Part shown: positions 52,380 through 63,389 of the stretch, in pieces
Layout: every line of letters starts with the position of its first letter
Position numbering within the stretch: position 1 is the stretch's first letter
Origin: Lachnospiraceae bacterium
Lineage (GTDB): Bacteria; Bacillota; Clostridia; Lachnospirales; Lachnospiraceae
DNA: 64,000 bases
Assembly: GCA_017935565.1 (NCBI GenBank)
Contig: JAGBHK010000017.1
Coordinates: forward strand, 62,001-126,000
Direction: 5' to 3'
Position numbers and translations under genes: made by a program
The notes under the pieces: model-generated
Database searches by the model: none
What the model was told of the DNA's origin: nothing
Seen by the model: the letters and a program-made list of their open reading frames with translations, nothing else

Positions 52380-52955
52380 CTAACTCTCCACAACCATAGT
52401 ATTCGCCAAATAATCATGAATTCCTCTGTGTTTATCTGTAAATAATATCAATACAATTGAAATCAAAGGAACGATAATAGTTGTGTTTAACAATGTTTTT
52501 CCAATGGTTTCTCTAAGAATTGACCATAAAGATTCTTTATATTTGCCTAGTTGGTAAACCTCTATTCTCATAATTTTCTTTCCGATAGTTTTTCCGTACA
52601 TATATGTACAAAGAGTTGTGTACAATAAGTAAAATACAATAGAAAGATATGAAAAAATTCTAATGCAAGTAGCTGAAAATGAAACGTTCTGTGGAACGTC
52701 ATAAGTACTGCCATCATCAAGTTCGATTGTGTTTAAAGCGTCATCTACTAAAGCTGGCATCTTGTATATTGTGAGTGTACCCCAGACTGGAGCAGGAGAA
52801 AGCACCATAACATCCTTAGGGAATGTATTTAAAACAAATATACAAATAACAACCACTGGTAGAGCAGATATAAAACAATCTATCAAAAAAGCAAGAACTC
52901 GTCTCACAAATGACGCAGGACAATCTGTTTTGTCAAAGTTTTTTTCGTTACTCAT
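52380..52955 (-). CDS. RDD-family membrane protein
   Basis: 191 residues, GGAGG six to seven bases before the ATG. The RDD name-giving pattern is present (VRRVLAFLIDCFISALP, Arg-x-x-x-x-x-x-Asp, about 18-34). Three hydrophobic segments: about 24-46, 95-115 and 155-172; between the second and third lies GKTIGKKIMRIEVY, conserved in RDD proteins. Function of the family is mostly unknown; some act as ion transporters. Alone, convergent with the SMC operon and divergent from sua5. Confidence 0.88.
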   Translation of the reverse strand: MSNEKNFDKTDCPASFVRRVLAFLIDCFISALPVVVICIFVLNTFPKDVMVLSPAPVWGTLTIYKMPALVDDALNTIELDDGSTYDVPQNVSFSATCIRIFSYLSIVFYLLYTTLCTYMYGKTIGKKIMRIEVYQLGKYKESLWSILRETIGKTLLNTTIIVPLISIVLILFTDKHRGIHDYLANTMVVES

Positions 52956-53030
52956 GAATAACCTCCAAACATAATTTTTATTACCAAAAATATAATATCA
53001 TAAAATTGGCAAAAAACCAAATAAATTAGT

Positions 53031-53058
53031 TTGAAAATTATGTGTTTCGTGATAATAT
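53031..53058 (+). promoter_or_regulatory. Promoter for sua5-rpiB-comEB
   Basis: TTGAAA (53031-53036) and TAATAT (53053-53058), 16-bp spacer, about 50 bases before the sua5 start. Confidence 0.65.
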
Positions 53059-53106
53059 ATCATTAGGAAAATTTTATGAAAATTATTTGATAGTGAGAGT
53101 AGAAGA

Positions 53107-54177
53107 ATGCAGACGAAGTTAAGACCATATTTAGATACTAATTGCGATGAAAATGATATATTAATGAAAGAGGCTGGCGATATTATAAAAGAGGGCGGCC
53201 TTGTTGCATTTCCTACAGAAACCGTTTATGGTCTCGGTGCCAATGCACTTGATACAGATGCCGCTAAAAAGATATATGAAGCAAAAGGACGTCCTTCGGA
53301 CAATCCGTTGATTGCCCATATTGCGGATAAGGAACAGGTTTATGTATTGGCAAAGAATGTATCAGAAGAGGCTGAAAAACTTATGGAAAAGTTTTGGCCA
53401 GGGCCATTGACACTTATATTCGAAAAGCAGGATATTGTGCCAAGCGGAGTCACAGGTGGACTTAACACAGTTGCCATAAGAATGCCGGATAATCAGATTG
53501 CGCTTAAACTTATACGAAGTGCAGGGGTGCCAATAGCTGCACCAAGCGCAAATTCATCAGGAAGACCAAGTCCGACATTGGCAGGGCATGTTATGGAGGA
53601 TATGGATGGCAGAATAGATATGGTTATTGACGGTGGACAGGTTGATATAGGTATTGAATCGACTATCGTTGATATGTCGGGAGAAAAGCCAATGATTCTT
53701 AGACCGGGATTTATTACAAAACCTATGCTAGAAGAAGTTGTTGGCGAGGTTTTAGTTGATAAGATAACTGTTATTAAAGATAAGAGTCAGTTGGAAGCGG
53801 ATTATCGACCAAAGGCGCCAGGCATGAAATATAGACATTATGCACCAAAGGCTGAGTTTATAATGTTTGAAGGCGATATTTCAAAGGTTGTAGAACATAT
53901 TAATGAATTATCTAAACTCAATATGGAAAAGGGTTTGAAGACTGGCGTTATAGCCACTGATGAAACTATTTCAAAGTATGAGAATGCTATGGTTGTGTCC
54001 ATTGGAAGTAGGACTATTAGAGAAACTGTTGCAAAGAATCTCTATAAGGTTTTAAGAGATTTTGACAGTATGGAAGTGGATATAATTTATGGTGAAACTT
54101 TTTATGATGATGAATTGGGCGCTGCGATAATGAACAGATTGATAAAAGCGGCTGGGTACAGGATTGAAGAGGTATAG
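53107..54177 (+). CDS. L-threonylcarbamoyladenylate synthase (Sua5/TsaC)
   Basis: Makes threonylcarbamoyl-AMP from threonine, bicarbonate and ATP for the t6A37 modification of tRNA. The 356 residues comprise the YrdC/TsaC domain (about 15-205: PTETVYGLGANAL, AKGRPSDNPLIAHI, PGPLTLIFEK, SAGVPIAAPSANSSGRPSPT) and the Sua5-specific C-terminal domain (about 215-355, after PGMKYRHYAPKA). Ribosome site is weak (gtagaag). Twelve bases precede the phosphatase-like gene. Confidence 0.96.
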   Translation: MQTKLRPYLDTNCDENDILMKEAGDIIKEGGLVAFPTETVYGLGANALDTDAAKKIYEAKGRPSDNPLIAHIADKEQVYVLAKNVSEEAEKLMEKFWPGPLTLIFEKQDIVPSGVTGGLNTVAIRMPDNQIALKLIRSAGVPIAAPSANSSGRPSPTLAGHVMEDMDGRIDMVIDGGQVDIGIESTIVDMSGEKPMILRPGFITKPMLEEVVGEVLVDKITVIKDKSQLEADYRPKAPGMKYRHYAPKAEFIMFEGDISKVVEHINELSKLNMEKGLKTGVIATDETISKYENAMVVSIGSRTIRETVAKNLYKVLRDFDSMEVDIIYGETFYDDELGAAIMNRLIKAAGYRIEEV

Positions 54178-54189
54178 GAGAAGCATAAG

Positions 54190-54627
54190 ATGAGGTTTAA
54201 GAAAGTAATTTTTGTAAGCAAGGATGGCACATACAGGGCCCCGATTGCGGCATGCGTGATGAAAGATATAGTTGGAAATGAAGTGGAAGTTGAGTCGAGA
54301 GGGATGGTGGTTCTATTTTCGGAACCTATTAATCCTAAAGGCATGGAAGCGGCGATGATAAAAGGATATACGCCTGTTGATATGACATCGAAAGCTTTGA
54401 CAGATAAGGATTTTGATTTTGAAAATCTAATTCTTGTTATGACTGAAAAAATGAAACAACAGATATATGACAATTACAAAACTGCGGTAAATGTGTATGC
54501 TTTAAAGGAATTTGCAGGTGGACAGGGAGATATAGAAAGTCCATTCGGCAGAAGTACGGATGAGTATATTGAAAATTTCGAAGTAATAAATGAATGGGTA
54601 CAAAAGGCAGCTAAGCTGCTTGATTAA
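54190..54627 (+). CDS. Low-molecular-weight phosphatase homologue without catalytic residues (YwlE position)
   Basis: 145 residues, GGAG seven to nine bases before the ATG. Overall fold and length are those of LMW protein-tyrosine/arginine phosphatases. The active loop that should read V-C-x5-C-R-S is VSKDGTYRAP: the nucleophile is Ser10, the second Cys is Tyr15, only Arg16 remains. The general-acid loop, usually DPFG, reads IESPFG, with Ser117 for Asp. It lies exactly where Bacillus has ywlE (between sua5 and rpiB), so it is very likely a descendant of that arginine phosphatase that no longer hydrolyses phosphate, and may bind phospho-ligands. The frame is intact and not a recent pseudogene. 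Confidence 0.85.
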   Translation: MRFKKVIFVSKDGTYRAPIAACVMKDIVGNEVEVESRGMVVLFSEPINPKGMEAAMIKGYTPVDMTSKALTDKDFDFENLILVMTEKMKQQIYDNYKTAVNVYALKEFAGGQGDIESPFGRSTDEYIENFEVINEWVQKAAKLLD

Positions 54628-54661
54628 TAAAATGCAGGCATTGCCTAAAAAGGAGGAAATT

Positions 54662-55090
54662 ATGATAGCAATAGGAAGTGACCAGGGTGGATATGAATTA
54701 AAGATGGAGATTTTAAAACATCTTGAAGCAAGAGGTCTTGAGTACAAGGATTTTGGAAGTTATGATACAGCTTCTGTAGATTATCCTGAATACGGAAAGA
54801 AAGTTGCTCACGCTGTAGCAGATGGAGAATGTGAAAGAGGAATACTTGTATGTGGAACAGGTATTGGTATATCCATTACAGCTAACAAGGTAAAAGGAAT
54901 TAGAGCAGCGTTATGTACTGACTGCTTTATGGCTGAAGCTACAAGACTTCACAATGACGCTAATATTTTAGCGCTTGGTGGAAGAGTTGTGGGCGTTGGT
55001 CTTGCACTTAAGATTGTTGATACATTTTTAGATACACCATTCTCAAATGAAGAAAGACATTTGAGAAGAATTAATGCAATTGAGGATTAG
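54662..55090 (+). CDS. rpiB: Ribose 5-phosphate isomerase B
   Basis: Interconverts ribulose and ribose 5-phosphates. 142 residues from the ATG seven bases after AAAGGAGG; a longer frame overlapping the previous gene is rejected. IAIGSDQGGYELK (substrate Asp), the catalytic Cys in LVCGTGIGISI (about 63-73) and NDANILALGGRVVG are all as expected. Three bases to the next gene. Confidence 0.96.
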   Translation: MIAIGSDQGGYELKMEILKHLEARGLEYKDFGSYDTASVDYPEYGKKVAHAVADGECERGILVCGTGIGISITANKVKGIRAALCTDCFMAEATRLHNDANILALGGRVVGVGLALKIVDTFLDTPFSNEERHLRRINAIED

Positions 55091-55093
55091 TAT

Positions 55094-55579
55094 ATGAGCG
55101 ATAAAAGACAGGATTATATTAGCTGGGATGAGTATTTTATGGGCGTTGCCATGCTTTCGGCGCTTCGTTCGAAAGACCCAAATACTCAGGTTGGAGCTTG
55201 TATTGTAAGTCCAGAAAATAAAATATTATCAATGGGTTACAATGGTTTCCCTTTCGGTTGTTCTGATGATGAATATCCGTGGTGCAGAGAAGGCGAACCA
55301 CTTAAAAACAAATATTTTTACTCAGCCCATAGCGAACTTAATGCAATTTTGAATTATCGCGGCGGAAGCCTTGAAAATTGTAAGATGTATGTAACTTTAT
55401 TCCCTTGCAATGAATGTGCAAAAGCTATTATACAAAGTGGTATCAAAGAAGTTGTATATGCGTGTGATAAGTATGCTGCAGAAGACAATGTAATTGCATC
55501 CAAAAAAATGATGGCATCAGCGGGCGTAAAATTTACGGAATACAAGCCTACAGGCAGAAGTATTGCTTTGACAGTATAG
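55094..55579 (+). CDS. Deoxycytidylate deaminase (ComEB-like)
   Basis: Converts dCMP to dUMP for thymidylate synthesis. 161 residues with the zinc motifs HSELNAIL (about 77-84, His and catalytic Glu) and PCNECAKAI (about 101-109), and the DPNTQVGACIV / GYNGFPFG substrate segments near 31-58. AtpI promoter elements lie in its last codons. No DNA-uptake genes are nearby, so only the deaminase role is implied. Confidence 0.92.
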   Translation: MSDKRQDYISWDEYFMGVAMLSALRSKDPNTQVGACIVSPENKILSMGYNGFPFGCSDDEYPWCREGEPLKNKYFYSAHSELNAILNYRGGSLENCKMYVTLFPCNECAKAIIQSGIKEVVYACDKYAAEDNVIASKKMMASAGVKFTEYKPTGRSIALTV

Positions 55580-55596
55580 GTAAAAGATGGTATAAT
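55568..55596 (+). promoter_or_regulatory. Consensus promoter for the ATP synthase operon
   Basis: Perfect TTGACA (55568-55573) and TATAAT (55591-55596) with 17-bp spacing; the -35 lies in the last codons of the deaminase gene. Confidence 0.9.
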
Positions 55597-55634
55597 TATT
55601 GATTATAGTTGATTGCGAAAAAGGGTGTATTGAT

Positions 55635-55913
55635 GTGAAGAAGGAAGTAATTAGAAGTTTATCATTAGTATCTCAACTGGGATTTTCAGTTATGGTTCCG
55701 ACATTTATGTGTATAGGTATCGGGGTTTTGATTGATAATAAATTTGGAACATCGACAACCGTTTGGCTGTTGTTTTTGGGATTGGCAGCCGGATTTAGAA
55801 ATGCAGTTATATTGGCAAAAGCAGTCATGAAAGAAAATTCAAAAACTAGCAGTGACAGATACAAAAAATATGAAAGAGAGGAATTGTGGCAGGATGAAGA
55901 TAACAAGAACTAA
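55635..55913 (+). CDS. atpZ: AtpZ/AtpI-type small membrane protein
   Basis: 92 residues. The GTG (VKKEVIRSL) is preferred: AAAGGG lies nine bases upstream, and the upstream in-frame TTG lies at the expected transcription start. Two membrane helices (about 12-33 and 40-60) with a short loop KFGTSTT, typical of AtpZ, which in other bacteria cooperates with AtpI in assembling the c ring or carrying Mg/Ca. It overlaps atpI by 20 bases. Confidence 0.8.
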   Translation: MKKEVIRSLSLVSQLGFSVMVPTFMCIGIGVLIDNKFGTSTTVWLLFLGLAAGFRNAVILAKAVMKENSKTSSDRYKKYEREELWQDEDNKN

Positions 55914-56274
55914 TCCTATGTTAAAACCTCTTCTTATGGGTATTTGTGCATATGCGATTGTAGGAATAATAGTAATATTAGTATTTACAGTTGATAAATG
56001 GTGGAATCTCTTGGGATTCGCCATAGGAATTGTGCTTGCGATATTTATGGTTATACATATGAGTAAATCCATAGACGTTGCAGTACATCAGGATGAGAAC
56101 GGAGCGTTGAAACATACAAGGATAATGTATATAGTGAGAGTTGCACTGGTAGTCGGTGCACTTGTGTCTATGATAATATGGAAATATGCAAATCCTCTAA
56201 CGACTCTGTTTGGATTATTTTCATTGAAGTTTTCGGCTTATATACAGCTGATTACGATAAAAAATAAGAAGTAA
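55894..56274 (+). CDS. atpI: ATP synthase subunit I
   Basis: 126 residues beginning MKITRTNPM inside the atpZ end. Four hydrophobic segments (about 9-30, 34-53, 75-95 and 97-115) make it an AtpI-like assembly factor for the c ring. Length and position (first genes of the atp operon) support this more than sequence does. Confidence 0.8.
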   Translation: MKITRTNPMLKPLLMGICAYAIVGIIVILVFTVDKWWNLLGFAIGIVLAIFMVIHMSKSIDVAVHQDENGALKHTRIMYIVRVALVVGALVSMIIWKYANPLTTLFGLFSLKFSAYIQLITIKNKK

Positions 56275-56288
56275 AGGACGGTGATAAT

Positions 56289-57077
56289 GTGGAGAAAAAA
56301 GCCAACAAGAAGCTGAAAGTATTGGCTATAATCGCGATTATCGCAGTGCTTGCGGTGTTGATTAGTAAACTGGTTCCTGATATTGACAGGGAAGCTGGTT
56401 TTGCAATAAGTCTTTTGTACGAATTTGAATTATTTGGACAGACATTGCATCTGACATCAACTCATGTTTCACTTACTATTGTTACGGTAGTACTTATAGT
56501 GCTTGCTGTTATAGTAAATAAAAAAGTGATGCGTATGGATGATGAAGAAACACCAGGTACTTTGGTTAACATATTTGAACTTGCCGTTGAGGCGGCGGAC
56601 AATATGGTTAGAGGTACGATGGGCAGACATGCGGTACGATTTAGAAATTATATTGCAACAGTTATGCTATTTGCATTGTTTTGTAATATTTCCAGTATTT
56701 GGGGCTTAAGGCCGCCAACAGCGGATTACGGTGTAACTCTTGCTATGGGTCTTATTACATTTTTCTTAATTCATATTAATGGTATTAAGGCACAAGGGGC
56801 AAGCCATTTCACATCATTATTTAAACCAATTTTATTATCACCTATAAATATCATAGGTGAAGTTGCGACACCATTGTCTCTTTCTTTGCGTTTGTTCGGT
56901 AATGTTTTATCGGGAACGGTTATGATGGGGCTTATATATGGATTGGTGGCGCCGCCTATAACTACAGGTATACCGGCAATATTGCATGTATACTTTGACT
57001 TGTTCTCAGGATGTATCCAGGCATACGTATTTTGTATGTTGACTATGGTATATATAACAGACAAGATTGGAGACTAA
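56289..57077 (+). CDS. atpB: ATP synthase F0 subunit a
   Basis: 262 residues from GTG with AAAGGA ten bases upstream. Six hydrophobic segments; the conserved ion-channel arginine stands in PLSLSLRLFGNVLSG (Arg about 205 in the LRLFGN motif). This subunit forms the ion half-channels next to the c ring. N-terminal helix replaces a signal. Confidence 0.95.
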   Translation: MEKKANKKLKVLAIIAIIAVLAVLISKLVPDIDREAGFAISLLYEFELFGQTLHLTSTHVSLTIVTVVLIVLAVIVNKKVMRMDDEETPGTLVNIFELAVEAADNMVRGTMGRHAVRFRNYIATVMLFALFCNISSIWGLRPPTADYGVTLAMGLITFFLIHINGIKAQGASHFTSLFKPILLSPINIIGEVATPLSLSLRLFGNVLSGTVMMGLIYGLVAPPITTGIPAILHVYFDLFSGCIQAYVFCMLTMVYITDKIGD

Positions 57078-57087
57078 TATTTTATAG

Positions 57088-57375
<288 letters not shown>

Positions 57376-57415
57376 AATATAAAACAGATTATTATTTTGA
57401 AAGGAGGCGAAATTC

Positions 57416-57934
57416 TTGGACGGAAGAATATTTGGTTTAGATGCGCAGCTTATATTTGACGCATGTGTATTAGCAATTAATATATTCCTTTTATTCATAC
57501 TTTTATCGTACCTTTTGTTCAACCCTGTACGTGCTGTTTTAAAAAAGAGACAGGATAGAATCACAGAGACTAGAGAGCAGGCGAATAAAGATAAAGCAGA
57601 TGCAAATGCATTGAAAGAAGAATATACTAAAAAACTTGCCAATGTTGAAAAAGAAGCTGAAAGTATTCTTAGTGAAGCCAGAAAGAAAGGGCTTTCTAAC
57701 CAAGAAAGAATCATTAATGAAGCTAAAGCGGAGGCGGCTAAAATTGTCGAATTCGCAAAACAGGAAGCAGAACTTGAAAAGAAAAAGGTTGCTGATGAGG
57801 TTAAACAGGAAATTATTAAAGTTGCAACTATCATGGCAAACAAAGTTGTTGCTGCTAACATAGATGAAAGTAAACAAGAAGAACTTATAAATGATACATT
57901 AAGAGAGATAGGTGATTCAACATGGCTAAGTTAG
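57416..57934 (+). CDS. atpF: ATP synthase F0 subunit b
   Basis: 172 residues from TTG, eight bases after AAGGAGG. One membrane helix (about 13-34), then a long charged helix (35-165, KKRQDRITETREQANKDKADANALKEEY in part) that forms the peripheral stalk. The end overlaps atpH by 13 bases. Confidence 0.95.
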   Translation: MDGRIFGLDAQLIFDACVLAINIFLLFILLSYLLFNPVRAVLKKRQDRITETREQANKDKADANALKEEYTKKLANVEKEAESILSEARKKGLSNQERIINEAKAEAAKIVEFAKQEAELEKKKVADEVKQEIIKVATIMANKVVAANIDESKQEELINDTLREIGDSTWLS

Positions 57935-58470
57935 TAGAAAAGACATATGCAGACGCATTGTTTAAATTAGCATTGGATACTAATTCGATTGATGTATTGT
58001 TTGAAGAAGGTAAGGCAATAGTTCAGATATTGGAAGAAAACGAAGATTTATTGAAACTTCTTCGTCATCCTAAAATTAAAAAAGAGGAAAAGATATCTGT
58101 TATAGAGAATGTGTTTAAGAATCGCGTAAGTGATGATATGACAGGCTTTCTTGTGCTTACAATCGAAAAAGAGCGTCATAATGAACTTGTTGGTATATTA
58201 GAAGAGTTTATAAGCATTACCAAGGAACACAAAAGAATCGGTATTGCTTATGTAACAACAGCTATAGAATTAGATGATGCGCGCAAAAAAGAAATAGAAC
58301 AGAAACTTATTAATACGACTAATTATGTACAATTTGAGATGCACTATAGTGTCGACAAAGACATTATCGGTGGAATGATTATTCGTATTAAAGACAGAGT
58401 TGTTGACAGTAGTATTAAATCTAAAATTGAAAATATGTCAAAAGATTTATACAATATACAGCTTGCTTAA
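57922..58470 (+). CDS. atpH: ATP synthase F1 subunit delta
   Basis: 182 residues of the OSCP/delta family: VEKTYADALFKLAL at the start, LLRHPKIKKEEK (about 52-63) and the C-terminal IIGGMIIRIKDRVVDSSIKSKI (shortened). Connects the b stalk to alpha. Its start lies inside atpF. Confidence 0.95.
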   Translation: MAKLVEKTYADALFKLALDTNSIDVLFEEGKAIVQILEENEDLLKLLRHPKIKKEEKISVIENVFKNRVSDDMTGFLVLTIEKERHNELVGILEEFISITKEHKRIGIAYVTTAIELDDARKKEIEQKLINTTNYVQFEMHYSVDKDIIGGMIIRIKDRVVDSSIKSKIENMSKDLYNIQLA

Positions 58471-59997
<1,527 letters not shown>

Positions 59998-60021
59998 TAG
60001 ATAACGAGATTGGAGTAAATT

Positions 60022-60882
60022 ATGGCGTCAATGAGAGACATTCAAAGACGAAAAGTAAGTGTCCAAAGTACAGGACAGATTACGAAAGCCATGAAGCTGG
60101 TTTCTACTGTAAAACTTCAAAAAGCCAGACAGCGAGTAGAGAATACAAAACCGTATTTTAACGAGATGTATGCAGCTGTAACATCTATTCTGGCTCGTTC
60201 AGGAAATGTTCAGCATAAGTACTTAAAGTCTTATGAAGATAAGAAAAAGGCTGTAATAGTTATATCATCAAACAGAGGCCTTGCAGGCGGTTACAATTCA
60301 AATATTGTAAAGCTTCTTACAAATAATCCTGAATTTTCTAAAGACAAAGTAGTTGTCTACAATGTGGGAAGAAAAGGAAGGGATACACTTGTAAGAAAAG
60401 GCTACGAGATAAGAGAAGATTTTTCTGATGCCGTAGAAAATCCTTTGTTTACTGATGCTATGCAGATTTCAGCTACAGTTCTTAAGGCTTTTGAATCCGG
60501 TGAAATCGGTGAAATATATGTGGCTTATACAGAGTTTAAAAATACAGTGAGTCATGTGCCTACATTGAAAAAATTGCTTCCAGTAGAGGCTAGTGATGTG
60601 GAGATTAAGGATGAACAGAAAAATATCCTTATGAACTACGAACCAGGCGAGGAAGAAGTTTTAGATGTAATCATTCCAAAGTATATCAGTAGTTTGATAT
60701 TTGGAGGGCTTACAGAGGCAGTTGCCAGTGAGAATGGAGCGAGAATGGTAGCTATGGATTCGGCGACAACTAACGCTGACGAAATGATTAGTAGCTTATC
60801 ATTGTTATATAATAGAGCCCGTCAGGCATCTATTACACAGGAATTAACAGAAATTATCGCAGGTGCAGAAGCCATTGGCTAG
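60022..60882 (+). CDS. atpG: ATP synthase F1 subunit gamma
   Basis: 286 residues; N-terminal coiled-coil RDIQRRKVSVQSTGQITKAMKLV (shortened) and C-terminal partner SATTNADEMISSLSLLYNRARQASITQELTEI (shortened), the rotating shaft. SNRGLAGGYNS (about 79-89) is conserved. The ATG follows a weak gattggag site. Confidence 0.97.
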   Translation: MASMRDIQRRKVSVQSTGQITKAMKLVSTVKLQKARQRVENTKPYFNEMYAAVTSILARSGNVQHKYLKSYEDKKKAVIVISSNRGLAGGYNSNIVKLLTNNPEFSKDKVVVYNVGRKGRDTLVRKGYEIREDFSDAVENPLFTDAMQISATVLKAFESGEIGEIYVAYTEFKNTVSHVPTLKKLLPVEASDVEIKDEQKNILMNYEPGEEEVLDVIIPKYISSLIFGGLTEAVASENGARMVAMDSATTNADEMISSLSLLYNRARQASITQELTEIIAGAEAIG

Positions 60883-60911
60883 TACTTGTAAAAAAAGGAG
60901 TGAAAAGATAA

Positions 60912-62303
<1,392 letters not shown>

Positions 62304-62312
62304 AGGTGAGTC

Positions 62313-62720
62313 ATGGCGGATTTATTTACATTAGAAATCATTTCGCCTGAAAGAATATTCTACAAGGGAGAAGTAAAATTCCTTGAAATGACTACATCTG
62401 AAGGTGAAATCGGTGTTTATAAAAACCATATTCCTATGACAAATATTCTCGCACCGGGTATTGTTACAATACACGAGGAGAATGAAGTAAAGGAGGCGGC
62501 TGTTCATTCAGGATTTGTTGTGATTTTGCAGGATTCTGTAAAAATTATGGCAGAAGTTGTGGAATGGCCTGATGAAATCGACGAAGCGCGTGCCAGAGAG
62601 GCAAAGATAAGAGCTGAGCGTCGTCTTGCAGAAGGTGGCGATGCCATTGACATCGATAGAGCAGAATTGGCTCTTAAGAGGTCTATCGCAAGAATAAGAT
62701 TAAGTGAACATAGGAAATAA
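62313..62720 (+). CDS. atpC: ATP synthase F1 subunit epsilon
   Basis: 135 residues; N-terminal beta barrel (LFTLEIISPERIFYKGEV, GEIGVYKNHIPM) and C-terminal two-helix part (AREAKIRAERRLAEG...ALKRSIARIRLSEH) that can inhibit hydrolysis. GAGGTGA seven bases before the ATG. Last gene of the operon. Confidence 0.96.
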   Translation: MADLFTLEIISPERIFYKGEVKFLEMTTSEGEIGVYKNHIPMTNILAPGIVTIHEENEVKEAAVHSGFVVILQDSVKIMAEVVEWPDEIDEARAREAKIRAERRLAEGGDAIDIDRAELALKRSIARIRLSEHRK

Positions 62721-62724
62721 AATT

Positions 62725-62754
62725 AAAGGGCTTGTCATGAGTGATGAGCCCTTT
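62725..62754 (+). terminator. Terminator of the ATP synthase operon
   Basis: aaagggct (62725-62732) and agcccttt (62747-62754) pair around a loop containing tcat/atga; the T run is short (ttt). Confidence 0.75.
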
Positions 62755-62794
62755 GTGGATTAAAAATTTATTTAAAATGTGAGGAGAGTTACAG

Positions 62795-63373
62795 ATGAGT
62801 AAGATTAAAATTATAATACCTACAGTTGCAATTGTGGCATTGATGTTTATTTTATTTTGGAAGAGACTGTTTTCGGTAAATACAGCATATGATACAAAAT
62901 TCTTTACAGGATATATTTGTGTGCTTATCCTTTTTATGTTTGCAACATATATGTTTCATTTCAAAAACGAATTCATTAATTTTATCCCACCAGTAATACT
63001 TTGTGTAGGGACATTGGTTGCACTCGTTATGTATAAAAATTGGAATGACGATGGCTATTATATTAATGCAGATGATGTTGAGAGTATAATCTATAAATAT
63101 TATGATGAAAATCAGAAACCTACTTTTAGAGATGTGGAAGTAGACTACACAGACAAAAAGGAAGAGATTATTGATAGATATAATAATGCTGATTGCGTAA
63201 AGAATTGGGATATGCTTGGAGATTACATAGGTTATGATACTTGGATTAGAATTCATTTGAAAGATGGAACAAGGATAACTATTGATCCGGCAGATTTTGT
63301 GAGTATAAGTAAAAAGGGAAGTGAATCGAGAAAATATAAAACAAGTGTGAGTATAGAAGAATTACTCCCATAG
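62795..63373 (+). CDS. Hypothetical membrane protein with extracytoplasmic domain
   Basis: 192 residues, GAGGAGAG seven to ten bases before the ATG. Three hydrophobic segments (about 5-22, 35-53 and 63-83), then about 110 soluble residues with DVESIIYKYYDENQKPTFRDVEVDY and a final IRIHLKDGTRITIDPADFVSIS. I recognise no family. It is followed 16 bases later by a response regulator gene and may be in one operon with it. Confidence 0.7.
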   Translation: MSKIKIIIPTVAIVALMFILFWKRLFSVNTAYDTKFFTGYICVLILFMFATYMFHFKNEFINFIPPVILCVGTLVALVMYKNWNDDGYYINADDVESIIYKYYDENQKPTFRDVEVDYTDKKEEIIDRYNNADCVKNWDMLGDYIGYDTWIRIHLKDGTRITIDPADFVSISKKGSESRKYKTSVSIEELLP

Positions 63374-63389
63374 TTTTATGAGGTGTAAA

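Noticed and set aside
54190..54627. Active arginine or tyrosine phosphatase
   Set aside because: Both catalytic residues (Cys and Asp) are replaced by Ser; only the Arg of the loop remains.
54190..54627. Pseudogene call for the same gene
   Set aside because: The frame is intact, of family length, with a ribosome site and conserved position.
55094..55579. Competence operon gene comEB in a DNA-uptake setting
   Set aside because: Only the deaminase is present; no comEA or comEC nearby.
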